Positions 36,317 to 47,103 of a DNA stretch of 64,000 nt are shown here, one piece after another. Below the pieces are notes generated by a model. It had not been told where the DNA came from and made no database searches. It was given only the letters and a program-made list of their open reading frames with translations. Positions within the stretch are counted from its first letter, which is position 1. Each line of letters opens with the position of its first letter. The position numbers and the translations under genes are program-made. This DNA is from Shewanella maritima (GTDB lineage: Bacteria; Pseudomonadota; Gammaproteobacteria; Enterobacterales; Shewanellaceae), in NCBI RefSeq assembly GCF_004295345.1, contig NZ_CP036200.1:124001-188000 (forward strand). Direction: 5' to 3'.

Positions 36317-39142
36317 CTATTGCGACAGTTTTAGTGCGCTGTTTAATAACGATTCTTGTTGGCGTAAATGCAAGCCAGGGTAACCACATGCTGGCGCAGC
36401 TGATGCCTCGCGACCTGCATAGGTTAGTTGTGCACCTGCTGGGATATTGGCCCAGAAATGATGCTGACTACAGTACCAAGCACCTTGGTTCTGTGGCTCT
36501 TCTTGGCACCATACAAAATCTTTTACATGTTGGTATTGTTCAAGCACTTGCTTCATTTCCGCTTCAGGGAAAGGATAGAGCTGCTCAATACGAACAATAG
36601 CAATATTGTTGATTTCTTGTTTGCGACGTTTTTCCAATAGCTCGAAGTAAACCTTACCGCTACAGAAAACCACGCGATCGACTTGTTTAGGATCTAAGTC
36701 ATCTGTTTCGCCAATTACGTTATGGAATTGACCATCTGCTAACTCTTCCATGCTTGAAACAGCTAACGGGTGACGTAAAAGCGACTTAGGCGACATTACC
36801 ACCAATGGACGACGCATTGGGCGTACTACCTGACGGCGAAGCATGTGGTAAACCTGAGCAGGCGTCGATGGAACACACACCTGCATGTTGTGGTTAGCAC
36901 AAAGCTGTAAGAAACGCTCAAGACGTGCTGATGAATGCTCAGGACCTTGGCCTTCATAACCATGCGGAAGCAGCATAGTTAAACCGCATAAACGGCCCCA
37001 CTTTTGCTCCCCTGATGATAAGAATTGGTCAATCACAACCTGAGCACAGTTAACAAAGTCACCAAACTGCGCTTCCCAGATGGTTAAACCACCCGGCTCT
37101 GCAGTTGCATAGCCATATTCAAACGCAAGTACTGACGCTTCAGACAATACTGAGTCTGTAATGTCAATTGGGCCTTGCTCGTCTGCAACATTACGCAGCG
37201 GCAAATAGGTAGTCGCATCGTTCTGGTTATGCAATACAGCGTGACGGTGGAAGAAAGTGCCGCGACCAGAATCTTGACCCGTGATACGAACACGTTTTTG
37301 ATCTTCTAGAATGGTGGCATAAGCTAGTGTTTCAGCCATACCCCAGTCGAGCATTTTTTCGCCCGCAGCCATGGTCTTGCGGTCGCCATAAATCTTAGCG
37401 ACACGAGATTGCAGCTTATGGTTTTCAGGCAGATCAACTAATTTATCAGCTAACTCTTTTAGTTTTTCAATTGGCAAACTTGCATCGTAATCTTCATCCC
37501 ATTCTTTATTTAAGAAAGGCGTCCAATCAACTGTGTGTAGCGTCATTGGTCGCCACTCTTTCACTACACAGTCGCCGGCATCTAATGAGTCACGGTAAGT
37601 ATTAACTAAACCGGTAACATCATTGGCTGACACTGTTTCTTCTGCAATCAGCTTGTCGGCATAAATCTTACGTGGTGTAGGATGCTTTTTAATTTTTGAA
37701 TACATTAGCGGCTGAGTTGCACTCGGCTCATCAGCTTCGTTATGGCCATGACGGCGATAACACACTAAATCAATCACAACATCACGCTTAAACTGATTAC
37801 GGTAATCAACAGCTAATTGTGAAATAAAGGCAACCGCTTCTGGATCATCAGCATTCACGTGGAAAATAGGTGCCTGAACCATTTTAGCGATGTCGGTACA
37901 GTACTCAGTTGAACGCACATCAGCATGGTGAGACGTGGTAAAACCGACCTGATTGTTAACAACGATACGAATACTGCCGCCAACTTTAAAACCACGAGCT
38001 TGAGACATGTTAAATGTCTCTTGCACAATACCTTGGCCGGTAATAGCTGAATCACCGTGAATAGTAACTGGCATTACCTGCAAGCCATCTTGACAACCAC
38101 GGCGGTCTTGACGTGCACGTACACTACCAATTACCACAGGGTTAACAATTTCAAGGTGAGATGGGTTAAATGCTAACGCTAGATGAACGTTCCCACCTGG
38201 CGTTTCGAAATCAGATGAAAAACCTTGGTGGTACTTGACGTCACCAGAACCATTAACATCGGCATGCTTACCCGCAAACTCGTCAAACAGCTCAGCTGGG
38301 CGCTTACCTAATATATTCACTAGCACGTTTAAGCGACCGCGGTGAGCCATGCCCACAACAATTTCTTTGGTACCTGCTTCACCTGCACGATAAATAATTT
38401 CGCGCATCATAGGAACAAGCGAATCGCCACCTTCTAACGAGAAACGTTTTGCACCTGGGAACTTAGCACCTAGGTATTTTTCCATACCTTCAGCTGAGTT
38501 TAGGCCTTCTAAAATGCGAAGTTTCTCATCAGAGTTAAAGCTTGCTTTACCGAGGGTTGGTTCTAGGCGTTGCTGAATCCAACGTTTTTCCTCGGTATCA
38601 GTGATGTGCATGTACTCAGCACCAATAGAGCCACAATATGTGCTCTTAAGTGCGTGTACGATATCACCTAGTTTCATGGTCTCGCCGCCGTGGGCGAATG
38701 AGCCAGTGTTAAACTCGCGCTCCATATCTTCGCTAGTTAGACCGTGATGCGCAGGATTAAGCTCTTTAACTTCATCTCGCTTCCAAAGCCCTAGAGGGTC
38801 TAAGTTAGCGTTTTGATGGCCACGAAAACGGTGAGCGTTAATAAGCTGCAATACCTTAACCTGCTTAGCATCAAGTTCAGGATCACTTACGCGACTAGCA
38901 CCCTTACCTCGGGTTTCTAAGGCCAAACTTCGGAAGTAATCACGGACTTTAGAGTGGGCAGCTTCAGGAGCACTCGCTGATGCTTCGTTGACAGGAGGGA
39001 GATTATCAAAAACGACTTGCCAATCAGCAGACACTGATTGCGGATCTTCTTGATAGGCTTCATACATCTCTTCTACATAGGTCGAGTTTGCGCCACTCAA
39101 ATGGGACGACTCGAGCCAGGCTTTCATGATGCCTTGGTGCAT
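36317..39142 (-). CDS. sucA: 2-oxoglutarate dehydrogenase E1
   Basis: Thiamine-diphosphate-dependent decarboxylase of the TCA cycle. About 941 residues. N-terminal E2-binding region, then VGMAHRGRLNVLVNILG, GDVKYHQGFSSD, the ThDP site HGDSAITGQGIVQET, VNNQVGFTTS, CYRRHGHNEADEPSATQPL, and the pyrimidine-binding C-terminal part with FGDFVNCAQVVIDQF and LLPHGYEGQGPEHSSARLERFL. ATG 39142 follows AAAGGA; a further in-frame start at 39157 lacks a site. Begins about 195 bases after sdhB, so sucABCD may have its own promoter as well as readthrough. Confidence 0.97.
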   Translation of the reverse strand: MHQGIMKAWLESSHLSGANSTYVEEMYEAYQEDPQSVSADWQVVFDNLPPVNEASASAPEAAHSKVRDYFRSLALETRGKGASRVSDPELDAKQVKVLQLINAHRFRGHQNANLDPLGLWKRDEVKELNPAHHGLTSEDMEREFNTGSFAHGGETMKLGDIVHALKSTYCGSIGAEYMHITDTEEKRWIQQRLEPTLGKASFNSDEKLRILEGLNSAEGMEKYLGAKFPGAKRFSLEGGDSLVPMMREIIYRAGEAGTKEIVVGMAHRGRLNVLVNILGKRPAELFDEFAGKHADVNGSGDVKYHQGFSSDFETPGGNVHLALAFNPSHLEIVNPVVIGSVRARQDRRGCQDGLQVMPVTIHGDSAITGQGIVQETFNMSQARGFKVGGSIRIVVNNQVGFTTSHHADVRSTEYCTDIAKMVQAPIFHVNADDPEAVAFISQLAVDYRNQFKRDVVIDLVCYRRHGHNEADEPSATQPLMYSKIKKHPTPRKIYADKLIAEETVSANDVTGLVNTYRDSLDAGDCVVKEWRPMTLHTVDWTPFLNKEWDEDYDASLPIEKLKELADKLVDLPENHKLQSRVAKIYGDRKTMAAGEKMLDWGMAETLAYATILEDQKRVRITGQDSGRGTFFHRHAVLHNQNDATTYLPLRNVADEQGPIDITDSVLSEASVLAFEYGYATAEPGGLTIWEAQFGDFVNCAQVVIDQFLSSGEQKWGRLCGLTMLLPHGYEGQGPEHSSARLERFLQLCANHNMQVCVPSTPAQVYHMLRRQVVRPMRRPLVVMSPKSLLRHPLAVSSMEELADGQFHNVIGETDDLDPKQVDRVVFCSGKVYFELLEKRRKQEINNIAIVRIEQLYPFPEAEMKQVLEQYQHVKDFVWCQEEPQNQGAWYCSQHHFWANIPAGAQLTYAGREASAAPACGYPGLHLRQQESLLNSALKLSQ

Positions 39143-39337
39143 TATTATTCCTTTCAAACTGGGTACACGTATTTAGCCAAATACTACCGTGACAGTATGC
39201 GCTATCACAGTGAAACTGCAACAAGAAAAACGAATTGTTACAGGGACTTCCTTAAACACACAAAAGAGTCACCTTCAATGAGAAAGTGACTCTTAAACAG
39301 AGCTAGTTTGAGTGAGAAACTAACAAAATTATGTGCA

Positions 39338-40045
39338 TTAAACCGCTCGCTTCAATAACATTGATTTGATATGACCAATTGCTTTAGTCGGATTCAAACC
39401 TTTAGGACATACGTCAACACAGTTCATGATGCCATGGCAACGGAATACGCTGTAAGCGTCGTCTAGTTCAGATAGACGTTCTTCTGTTGCTGTATCACGG
39501 CTATCAATCAAGAAGCGATACGCATGCAGTAGACCACTTGGACCCACAAACTTATCTGGGTTCCACCAGAAAGAAGGACAAGCGGTTGAACAACACGCAC
39601 ACATAATACATTCGTACAGACCGTCTAAATGCTCACGCTCTTCAGGTGATTGTAAATGCTCTCGTGCAGGTGTTTTGTCGTCGTTAATTAGGTAAGGTTT
39701 GATTTTTTCGTACTGTTTATAGAACTGAGTTAAATCAACCACTAAATCACGAACTACTGGCATACCAGGCAATGGACGAATAACAATCTTTTTGCCTTTA
39801 AAAGTAGAAACAGGCGTGATACACGCTAAACCGTTTTTACCATTCATATTAATACCGTCACTACCGCAAACACCTTCGCGGCATGAACGACGGAACGCCA
39901 ATGCTGGATCTTGTTCTTTTAGTTTAAGTAACGCGTCTAACACCATCATGTCTGTGCCTTCTTGCACTTCGAGGGTGTAATCCTTCATGTAAGGTTTAGT
40001 GTCTACATCAGGATTATAGCGATACACTGAAAATGTTAAATTCAT
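39338..40045 (-). CDS. sdhB: Succinate dehydrogenase iron-sulfur subunit
   Basis: Passes electrons from SdhA to quinone. 235 residues. 2Fe-2S ligands in CREGVCGSDGINMNGKNGLAC, 4Fe-4S in CIMCACCSTACPSFWW, 3Fe-4S in CHGIMNCVDVCPKGLNPTKA. Fifteen bases after sdhA in the sdhCDAB operon. Confidence 0.97.
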   Translation of the reverse strand: MNLTFSVYRYNPDVDTKPYMKDYTLEVQEGTDMMVLDALLKLKEQDPALAFRRSCREGVCGSDGINMNGKNGLACITPVSTFKGKKIVIRPLPGMPVVRDLVVDLTQFYKQYEKIKPYLINDDKTPAREHLQSPEEREHLDGLYECIMCACCSTACPSFWWNPDKFVGPSGLLHAYRFLIDSRDTATEERLSELDDAYSVFRCHGIMNCVDVCPKGLNPTKAIGHIKSMLLKRAV

Positions 40046-40060
40046 TGTGCAACTCCTGCC

Positions 40061-41827
40061 TTAGTAGGTACGTTTCTTAGGAGGGAAAGCTTCGCGAAGC
40101 TTTGGCTCCATGTTCACATCGCGCTTCTTCATTGACTCAGATGCTGGGTCAAAGATTGAGTGACATAACCAGTTGTCATCGTCACGCTCTAAGAAGTCTT
40201 CACGTGAATGCGCACCACGACTTTCAGTACGGAAGTTAGCAGCGTATGCCGTTGCGAGTGCTGTCGCCATCAAGTTGTCTAACTCTAAACACTCGATACG
40301 TTGAGTGTTAAACTCGCGAGAGTTGTCAGATAACTTAGCGTTGTCTAGACGCTTTTGAATCGCTTTTAGCTGCTTAAGACCTTCAGCCATCGCTTCACCA
40401 GTACGGAATACTGAGAAGTTTAGCTGCATACAAAGTTGCAGATCTTTACGAATTTCAGCCGGGTCTTCACCGTCTTGGTTTGACTCCCAACGATTTAAAC
40501 GTGCTAAAGAAGCTTCAATGTTTTCAGCCGTTGCATCTTTAGGCGTTGGCGTTTCATCTAACGCTTTACCTAAGTGCTGACCAGCTGCTCGTCCAAATAC
40601 CACAAGGTCAAGCAGTGAGTTACCACCTAGGCGGTTAGCACCGTGCACTGATACACAGGCAATCTCACCTACTGCGAATAAACCAGTCACATCTTGCTCG
40701 CTGCCATCTTCATTTTGACGGATAACCTGACCGCTTACCTTAGATGGTAAGCCACCCATCATGTAGTGACAGGTAGGAAGTACAGGAATTGGACCGTCTG
40801 CAGGGTCAATATGAGCAAACGTACGAGAAAGTTCACAAACACCAGGAAGACGAGCTTCAAGCGTTTCTTTACCTAGGTGGTCAAGTTTAAGCAGACAGTG
40901 TGGGCCTAATGGGCCATCTAAGCCGCGACCTTCGCGGATTTCTGTCATCATCGAACGAGCTACAACGTCACGCGATGCTAAGTCTTTAGCATTTGGTGCG
41001 TAACGCTCCATGAAACGCTCGCCATCTTTATTTAGTAGATAACCACCTTCACCACGACAACCTTCGGTAACAAGTACACCAGCACCAGCAATACCCGTTG
41101 GGTGGAACTGCCACATTTCCATGTCTTGCATTTGCACGCCAGCGCGCATCGCCATACCGACACCGTCACCAGTGTTAATGTGAGCGTTAGTAGTAGAAGC
41201 GTAGATACGCCCTGCACCACCAGTTGCTAATACTGTAGCTTTAGCTTTGAAGTAAACGATCTCACCCGTTTCGATTTCGATCGCGGTACAACCTACGATT
41301 ACGCCGTCTTCATTTTTTACTAAATCTAGCGCGTACCATTCTGAAAACACTTCGGTTTTATGCTTTACGTTTTGCTGGTAAAGACAGTGAAGTAAAGCGT
41401 GACCAGTACGGTCAGCAGCCGCTGCAGTACGAGCAGCCTGTTCGCCACCAAAGTTTTTAGACTGACCACCGAATGGACGTTGATAAATCTTACCATTGTC
41501 AAAACGTGAGAAAGGTAAACCCATGTGCTCAAGCTCAATAATGGCTTCAGGGCCGGTTTGACACATGAATTCAATTGCGTCCTGATCACCAATAAAGTCT
41601 GAGCCTTTAACAGTGTCATACATGTGCTGTTCCCAGTGGTCTTCATGGGCATTACCTAATGCAACCGTGATACCGCCCTGAGCAGATACTGTATGAGAAC
41701 GAGTTGGGAATACTTTAGATAAAAGCGCACAGCTCTTACCTTCTTTAGAAATCTGCAGTGCTGCGCGCATACCTGCACCACCAGCACCAATTACGATTGC
41801 GTCAAATTCGCGAACTGGAATACTCAC
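40061..41827 (-). CDS. sdhA: Succinate dehydrogenase flavoprotein subunit
   Basis: Oxidises succinate to fumarate with covalent FAD. 588 residues, as in E. coli. FAD-binding [11 protein letters not shown], the flavin-linked histidine in [18 protein letters not shown], active-site region [32 protein letters not shown] and the C-terminal [10 protein letters not shown]. Starts one base after the sdhD stop. Confidence 0.97.
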   Translation of the reverse strand: MSIPVREFDAIVIGAGGAGMRAALQISKEGKSCALLSKVFPTRSHTVSAQGGITVALGNAHEDHWEQHMYDTVKGSDFIGDQDAIEFMCQTGPEAIIELEHMGLPFSRFDNGKIYQRPFGGQSKNFGGEQAARTAAAADRTGHALLHCLYQQNVKHKTEVFSEWYALDLVKNEDGVIVGCTAIEIETGEIVYFKAKATVLATGGAGRIYASTTNAHINTGDGVGMAMRAGVQMQDMEMWQFHPTGIAGAGVLVTEGCRGEGGYLLNKDGERFMERYAPNAKDLASRDVVARSMMTEIREGRGLDGPLGPHCLLKLDHLGKETLEARLPGVCELSRTFAHIDPADGPIPVLPTCHYMMGGLPSKVSGQVIRQNEDGSEQDVTGLFAVGEIACVSVHGANRLGGNSLLDLVVFGRAAGQHLGKALDETPTPKDATAENIEASLARLNRWESNQDGEDPAEIRKDLQLCMQLNFSVFRTGEAMAEGLKQLKAIQKRLDNAKLSDNSREFNTQRIECLELDNLMATALATAYAANFRTESRGAHSREDFLERDDDNWLCHSIFDPASESMKKRDVNMEPKLREAFPPKKRTY

Positions 41828-42175
41828 TTATACACCCCACACAATGATGATGCCTGCCGCAAGGTAACTAAGTGCGGTCACGACAAAGGTAAACTGTAAA
41901 ACGCCGCGTAAAGCTGTTTGTTTTACATAGTCAGTCAGAACTTGCCAAATACCAATCCACGCGTGGACGAGCAAAGCAAATAAAGCGACAAGTGTGAAAA
42001 CTTTCATTGGCAATGATTTAAATAAGCCTTGCCAAATTTCGAAAGTTAAAGGTGCACTACACGCAATGAATGCCACTAAGAAAATGGCATAGCAAGCTAA
42101 GATAACTGCGCTTGCACGAATTAAGATAAAGTCATGAACACCACTGCGTCCAAAACTTGCTGCATTGGTTACCAT
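41828..42175 (-). CDS. sdhD: Succinate dehydrogenase membrane anchor subunit
   Basis: One of two membrane subunits binding heme b and ubiquinone. 115 residues from ATG 42175, three transmembrane helices. Signature FGRSGVHDFILIRASAVILA near the N-terminus and HAWIGIWQVLTDYVK, which contains the heme-ligand histidine region and the quinone-site Asp-Tyr. The ATG overlaps the sdhC end by seven bases. Confidence 0.93.
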   Translation of the reverse strand: MVTNAASFGRSGVHDFILIRASAVILACYAIFLVAFIACSAPLTFEIWQGLFKSLPMKVFTLVALFALLVHAWIGIWQVLTDYVKQTALRGVLQFTFVVTALSYLAAGIIIVWGV

Positions 42176-42564
42176 ACCCAAATCCCCGCTAGTACTGAAA
42201 ATACAATCGCTAAAACGAATACGGCTTTAGCAGAAGCTGCACCTGAAGCTAACTCTTCCCAACGACCGGTATCCATCACTAAGTGACGTAAGCCACCTAA
42301 AATGTGATAACCCAGTGCGGTTAAGATGCCCCATAAAATGAACTTCATAATGAAAGTATCAAAAAGAGATTGGACGCTAGCGAAACCTTCAGCAGAAGTT
42401 AAAGATGAATTTAACAACCACAGAAGAATACCGGTAGCAAATAACATAATGACACCGGAAATACGGTGTAGGATCGACACGATTGCTGTTGCAGGAAAGC
42501 GAATCGTCTGCAGGTCTAGATGGACAGGTCTTTGCTTTTTCACGTTCTGCTCACTCAGCTCCAT
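42169..42564 (-). CDS. sdhC: Succinate dehydrogenase cytochrome b556 subunit
   Basis: Membrane subunit with one heme b ligand. 131 residues, three helices. RPVHLDLQTIRFPATAIVSILHRISG at the N-terminus, with the quinone-site Ser and Arg, and ALGYHILGGLRHLVMDTG, containing the heme histidine, are typical. First gene of sdhCDAB; divergent from gltA. Confidence 0.95.
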   Translation of the reverse strand: MELSEQNVKKQRPVHLDLQTIRFPATAIVSILHRISGVIMLFATGILLWLLNSSLTSAEGFASVQSLFDTFIMKFILWGILTALGYHILGGLRHLVMDTGRWEELASGAASAKAVFVLAIVFSVLAGIWVW

Positions 42565-42992
42565 TGAGCATTATTTTTGTTATTGTCAGTAGTTAATTTG
42601 ACCAGTTCCGGAAACGTTAAAATTGTTAACAAAATGATCCACTAATTACTGATGACTACCAAACACCTAAATGTTTGAGAATTAACTAATTTAGCCAAGT
42701 AAAAAAATTATTCTTAAACTGTGATGTCTGTCTCCCTTGCGGGCGACTGCAAGTATACTCGGGCGACTTGTCAAATACAAACATCACATAATGCAAATTC
42801 TAATTTTTTAGAAAAAAATTATTCAAATTCAGCTGTAAACCGCACAGCAACTGGCTTCTAGCAAGATATATACCATGGTCTAAGCAATTTAAACGCTTAT
42901 TTGAATTGAAATGTAAACTGATTTCGCTGTAAAGTAATGACCGCTTAACATGCCGCACTCATAAGATAAGAATGAAGTAAGGAGAACGGGGT
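42565..42992. promoter_or_regulatory. Divergent promoter region of sdhC and gltA
   Basis: About 430 AT-rich bases without a gene. GTTAA repeats at 42616-42630 (GTTAAAATTGTTAAC) resemble ArcA-type elements but with the wrong spacing. A GGAG ribosome site precedes gltA. No sites can be assigned with certainty. Confidence 0.5.
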
Positions 42993-44279
42993 ATGGCTGA
43001 TCAAATAGCCAAATTAGAGTTACCAAATAACGACTCAATTGAATTACCAGTCAAACAAGGCACTGCTGGACATGATGTCATCGACATCAGCAAACTTGGC
43101 TCAAAAGGTTATTTCACCTTTGACCCAGGCTTTCTAGCTACTGCTTCTTGCGAGTCTGCCATTACATATATCGACGGTGCAAAAGGTATTCTTACTCATC
43201 GAGGTTACCCAATCTACGAGCTAGCTACGCAATCAAGCTACTTAGACGTGTGTTACCTACTGCTAGATGGCGAACTGCCAAATAAACAGCAGTCAGAAGA
43301 ATTCGAATCAATGGTTAAAAACCACACCATGATCCACGATCAGTTAACTGCATTTTTCCGCGGTTTCCGTCGTGACGCGCATCCAATGGCGATGCTTTGT
43401 GGTGTTACCGGTGCCCTTTCAGCTTTCTATCAAGATTCCCTTGATGTTAATGATGAAAAACACCGCGAAATTGCGGCTTTCCGCCTAATTTCCAAAATGC
43501 CTACGTTAGCAGCTATGTGCTACAAGTATTCGGTTGGCCAACCGTTTATTTACCCACGTAATGACCTTAGCTATGCGGGCAATTTCCTGTCAATGATGTT
43601 TGCTGTTCCTTGCGAAGAGTACAAAGTTAATCCTGTTGTTGAAAAAGCAATGGATCGTATCTTTGTTCTTCATGCGGACCACGAGCAAAATGCATCAACG
43701 TCTACGGTTCGTTTAGCCGGTTCATCTGGCGCTAACCCATTCGCTTGTATCGCAGCTGGTATCGCTTCTCTTTGGGGCCCTGCTCACGGTGGTGCAAACG
43801 AAGCATGTTTAAACATGCTAGAAGAGATTGGTTCGGTAGATCGTATTCCTGAGTTTATCGATCGCGCTAAAGACAAAGAAGATCCATTCCGCTTAATGGG
43901 CTTTGGTCACCGCGTTTACAAGAACTTTGACCCACGAGCCAAGGTAATGCGTGAAACTTGTCACGAAGTACTCGAAGAGCTAAACATTCAAGATCCACTG
44001 CTAGACGTAGCGATGGAGCTTGAGCGTATCGCGCTTGAAGATGAGTATTTTGTATCGAAGAAGCTCTATCCAAACGTAGACTTTTACTCAGGCATTATCA
44101 TGAAGGCTATCGGTATTCCTACGAGCATGTTCACCGTACTGTTTGCGCTTTCACGCACAGTTGGTTGGATTGCCCACTGGAAAGAAATGCTAGATCAGCC
44201 TGGCCATCGTATTAGCCGCCCTCGTCAGCTTTACACAGGTTCTGAAGACAGAGACTTTGTGGACTTAGACAAGCGATAA
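42993..44279 (+). CDS. gltA: Citrate synthase, type II
   Basis: Condenses acetyl-CoA and oxaloacetate at the start of the TCA cycle. 428 residues, the NADH-sensitive hexameric class. Motifs: [48 protein letters not shown] with the first active-site histidines, [12 protein letters not shown] and [26 protein letters not shown] ribosome site. Followed by a strong terminator. Confidence 0.97.
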   Translation: MADQIAKLELPNNDSIELPVKQGTAGHDVIDISKLGSKGYFTFDPGFLATASCESAITYIDGAKGILTHRGYPIYELATQSSYLDVCYLLLDGELPNKQQSEEFESMVKNHTMIHDQLTAFFRGFRRDAHPMAMLCGVTGALSAFYQDSLDVNDEKHREIAAFRLISKMPTLAAMCYKYSVGQPFIYPRNDLSYAGNFLSMMFAVPCEEYKVNPVVEKAMDRIFVLHADHEQNASTSTVRLAGSSGANPFACIAAGIASLWGPAHGGANEACLNMLEEIGSVDRIPEFIDRAKDKEDPFRLMGFGHRVYKNFDPRAKVMRETCHEVLEELNIQDPLLDVAMELERIALEDEYFVSKKLYPNVDFYSGIIMKAIGIPTSMFTVLFALSRTVGWIAHWKEMLDQPGHRISRPRQLYTGSEDRDFVDLDKR

Positions 44280-44330
44280 AAGGCTTAATGATATGAGTTG
44301 GCGCTATCGTGCGTGTAAATAATCTCAAAT

Positions 44331-44357
44331 AAAAAAAGCGCCGTTAGGCGCTTTTTT
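44331..44357 (+). terminator. Terminator after gltA
   Basis: AAAAAAAGCGCC-GTTA-GGCGCTTTTTT, 51 bases past the stop codon. Confidence 0.92.
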
Positions 44358-44369
44358 ATTTTCCCCTAA

Positions 44370-44391
44370 ACCATCTACTTCAGTAGATGGT
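44370..44391. repeat. Palindrome that may be an IS200/IS605-like or MITE end
   Basis: ACCATCTAC-TTCA-GTAGATGGT has perfect nine-base arms and is followed at 44400-44418 by a second small hairpin, TATAGGC-TTT-GCCTGTA. No T run follows, and a true terminator already ends gltA, so the pair looks like a mobile-element end. No transposase gene is nearby. Confidence 0.35.
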
Positions 44392-45149
44392 GATCATCAT
44401 ATAGGCTTTGCCTGTATTTCTGTTTACATGACATGTTAGGTTGAGCCTGCTATGTAAAGATATTTAAAGCACACAGCAAGCGCATCACCCTTAGTTTTAT
44501 TAGTAGACTCAACGAAAAGCCCATGTTTTCAAAGGCTTTATACATCAGTACTAATAGATGTTTTTGAGAATACAAAGCTACCTTCTTCAAAAGGTGGATT
44601 ATTTACTGTCTAACTTAAGGTATAAGCATCAGGAGATTCCAAGAAGCGTAGTTACTTTGGGCCCGCGTGGCTTATAACAGGCATTCACATTAAGGCTCAC
44701 TGCAATCGTTACTAAAGCTCTGTCTCACTTCCTCATCCCTAACCTAGCCCCGCTTAAGCCTTACAATCCTAGCGTTCAACCAGCAAAGGAAGACGGCGCA
44801 ATGAATAACAGCGACTAGGCACCCTGACCCAGCCAAGCATATTTACTAGGTAAATTTTTACTAAAACTTCCTACATTATCGCTATAAGTAAAATCTTTTA
44901 ATTATAAAAATAACGCATAAAAAACCAAAAAGAGTGAATTTAACACGCAAAATCACATTCATCTGCGACACAAATTACTTAGCTTGCACTAGTTCAGTGC
45001 ATGTTTACTTGAATATAATTCATCAACTGAAGCGCTATTGATTCGCTAAAACGAATCAAAAATCTTCTCTCCCTAACAATTCGATAAAAAACTTCGCTCC
45101 GTTCCACGCAAAAAGACCATTGAATATCTATTCATTTATCAAAAATGAC
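44392..45149. other. Gene-poor stretch downstream of gltA
   Basis: About 760 bases with stops in all frames, no convincing gene, no tRNA and no clear regulatory site apart from the hairpins at its left end. It could be a decayed gene or element; I see no protein similarity in any frame. Confidence 0.6.
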
Positions 45150-45464
45150 TTACACTAACTCAAATTCAATCACAAATAATTGTTCTATCCCTGGGTAAAT
45201 ATCTCTAATTACTGACTGTAGCTCACACAAAGTCATGTTTTCTTGTAGTGCATGCTTTTCATTCAATTCATCGAAATTTATCGGTTTCACAGCCAATACT
45301 TTAATCTTGCCGATATAGGATTGATCTTCTAATGCGTAAACATCAACGATACTTGAAACACGATAGTGAGACTCTGAAAAATCACGTATGGTTATTGTCT
45401 TAGCACCGTTTTGGATATCGGTCATAAAACGTTTGAAGAAGGTTATTTTAGTGGGATGTGACAC
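45150..45464 (-). CDS. yqfB: ASCH-domain N4-acetylcytidine amidohydrolase, YqfB family
   Basis: A small enzyme that hydrolyses N4-acetylcytidine to cytidine. 104 residues (E. coli YqfB 103). ITFFKRFMTDIQNGAKTITIRD carries the catalytic Lys and Thr region, SESHYRVSSIVDVYALED, and EKHALQENMTLCELQ and DIYPGIEQLFVIEFELV at the C-terminus align with E. coli residue by residue. Single gene between gene-poor stretches. Confidence 0.9.
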   Translation of the reverse strand: MSHPTKITFFKRFMTDIQNGAKTITIRDFSESHYRVSSIVDVYALEDQSYIGKIKVLAVKPINFDELNEKHALQENMTLCELQSVIRDIYPGIEQLFVIEFELV

Positions 45465-45651
45465 GGAAAATCCTATATTAAGCGCTGCTCAAATTGATAA
45501 GTTTACGCCTGAGCATACATGGGATGACACGCTATGTATGTGAGCCATAATCAAAGTTATAACTGAATGCAGCTTATGAATGATTGAAATTAATAGTTTT
45601 TGTTGATGACGAATAATGTTGGTTAGTTTATTGATTATCTAGTCGCATGCG

Positions 45652-46020
45652 TTATTGAGTACAGATCACTTTAAGCTTATCACTACCAGAAACTATGATT
45701 TGCCAATGTTCAAAGTACATGCTGTGGGTAATATAGCCACAATTCCCTACACCCTGAGACTTGCTATCTACAAACAGCACCTTGTAGGCAAGTACGCCAT
45801 CAGCTTGGTTTACATCATAATAGATGCTATTGCTTTGCTCAGAGTCAATGACGCCAAAGTCAAGTCGGCTTGAAGGCAGTGTAACTACAGCATTCACTTG
45901 ATGCTTTGACAGATTAATAACGGACACTTTTGGCGTAGCGCTAACTAGCAGTATGAATATACCGATTAGTATCAATAGGCTTACAAGCAACACTTTTTGC
46001 CACAATTTAAGCCGCTTCAC
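45652..46020 (-). CDS. Hypothetical membrane-anchored protein
   Basis: Not recognised. 122 residues: one N-terminal transmembrane helix (WQKVLLVSLLILIGIFILLV, residues 8-27) and an outside part of about 95 residues with beta-type sequence and two cysteines (GNCGY and the C-terminal VICTQ) that could form a disulfide. It starts 18 bases after the HD-GYP regulator stop and is probably the third gene of that operon, so a role near the sensor kinase in the periplasm is possible (inferred only). Confidence 0.65.
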   Translation of the reverse strand: MKRLKLWQKVLLVSLLILIGIFILLVSATPKVSVINLSKHQVNAVVTLPSSRLDFGVIDSEQSNSIYYDVNQADGVLAYKVLFVDSKSQGVGNCGYITHSMYFEHWQIIVSGSDKLKVICTQ

Positions 46021-46038
46021 CGCTACCTTCTTAGTTCT

Positions 46039-47103
46039 TTAACCGTCTGTCGCAATAACGATATCAGGTTCATCTTTAAACTGCTCTTTGATTTGCAATA
46101 TATCTTCAATAGATTCGTTGAATAACCTAACAATATGCGGGTCAAAGTGCTTACCACTTTGTTCATTGATAAAGGCGATTGCATCTTCAGTTGCCCACGC
46201 CTTTTTATAAGGCCTATCAGCGGTGAGCGCATCGAAAACATCTGCAATGGCTACAATTCTACCAACCAACGGGATTTGCTCCCCTTTAAGCTGTTTTGGG
46301 TAACCGGTGCCATCCCACTTCTCGTGATGTGTTGCGACAATGACGGCTGCTAGCGCTAGTAATTCAGAACAAGCGCCGGACAGAATATCTAACCCGATAT
46401 CCACATGCGCTTGCATGATTTTCCACTCTTCCGGGGTTAATTTTCCTGGCTTTAATAAAATATGATCGGGTATACCAATTTTACCGACATCGTGCATCGG
46501 CGCTGCAGTTAAAATCAATTGAGCTTGTTTTTGGCTGAAGCCTGCTTTTAAAGCAAGGGCATGTGAATAACGACTCATACGCTGCACGTGCATACCGGTT
46601 TCATTGTCTTTATATTCGGCAGCACGACCTAGACGCTTTACAACCTCTAGTTGAGTATGAGCTAGCTCTGACGTGCGCTTGTCTACTTCAAGCTCAAGCA
46701 ATTGCTGCTGATAGTGCAGCGCCAAATGCGCTTTAATACGCTTAAGTGCAATATTCGCGCTAATAGGTTTGACTAGGTAATCAACGGCGCCAACTTCAAG
46801 CCCACGGCTTTCGTCACGCTCCTCGCCTAACGCTGTCACGAAAATCACCGGGATCTCAGCAGTTTGCTCGTGCTCTTTTAGCCGTTTGCACACACAATAG
46901 CCATCAATCCCTGGCATCATAATATCCAGCAAGATAAGATCAGGCTTTGCCCTGCGCGCTAGCTTCAAGGCCGCTTGACCATCGGTGGCTGCGATGACCT
47001 TATACTGGTGCTTTAAGATATTTCGTAATATATCGATATTTTCTGGCTGGTCATCAACGACCAAAATAGTATGTTTTGTTGGTACTGTTACATCACATGT
47101 CAT
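46039..47103 (-). CDS. Response regulator with HD-GYP c-di-GMP phosphodiesterase output
   Basis: RpfG-like, 354 residues. Receiver domain 1-130 with TILVVDDQPENIDILR, the phospho-acceptor in DLILLDIMMPGIDGYCVC and conserved Lys in DYLVKPIS. HD-GYP domain 150-340 with HDVGKIGIPDHILLKPG (HD motif), and HHEKWDGTGYPKQLKGEQIP (GYP motif), plus AIADVFDALTADRPYKKAW. All metal ligands seem present, so it should degrade c-di-GMP. Its start overlaps the kinase stop (ATGA), so kinase and regulator are a matched pair. Confidence 0.93.
   Translation of the reverse strand: MTCDVTVPTKHTILVVDDQPENIDILRNILKHQYKVIAATDGQAALKLARRAKPDLILLDIMMPGIDGYCVCKRLKEHEQTAEIPVIFVTALGEERDESRGLEVGAVDYLVKPISANIALKRIKAHLALHYQQQLLELEVDKRTSELAHTQLEVVKRLGRAAEYKDNETGMHVQRMSRYSHALALKAGFSQKQAQLILTAAPMHDVGKIGIPDHILLKPGKLTPEEWKIMQAHVDIGLDILSGACSELLALAAVIVATHHEKWDGTGYPKQLKGEQIPLVGRIVAIADVFDALTADRPYKKAWATEDAIAFINEQSGKHFDPHIVRLFNESIEDILQIKEQFKDEPDIVIATDG

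Noticed and set aside
42616..42630. ArcA box between sdhC and gltA
   Set aside because: GTTAA repeats are nine bases apart and not the expected eleven, so I did not call it.
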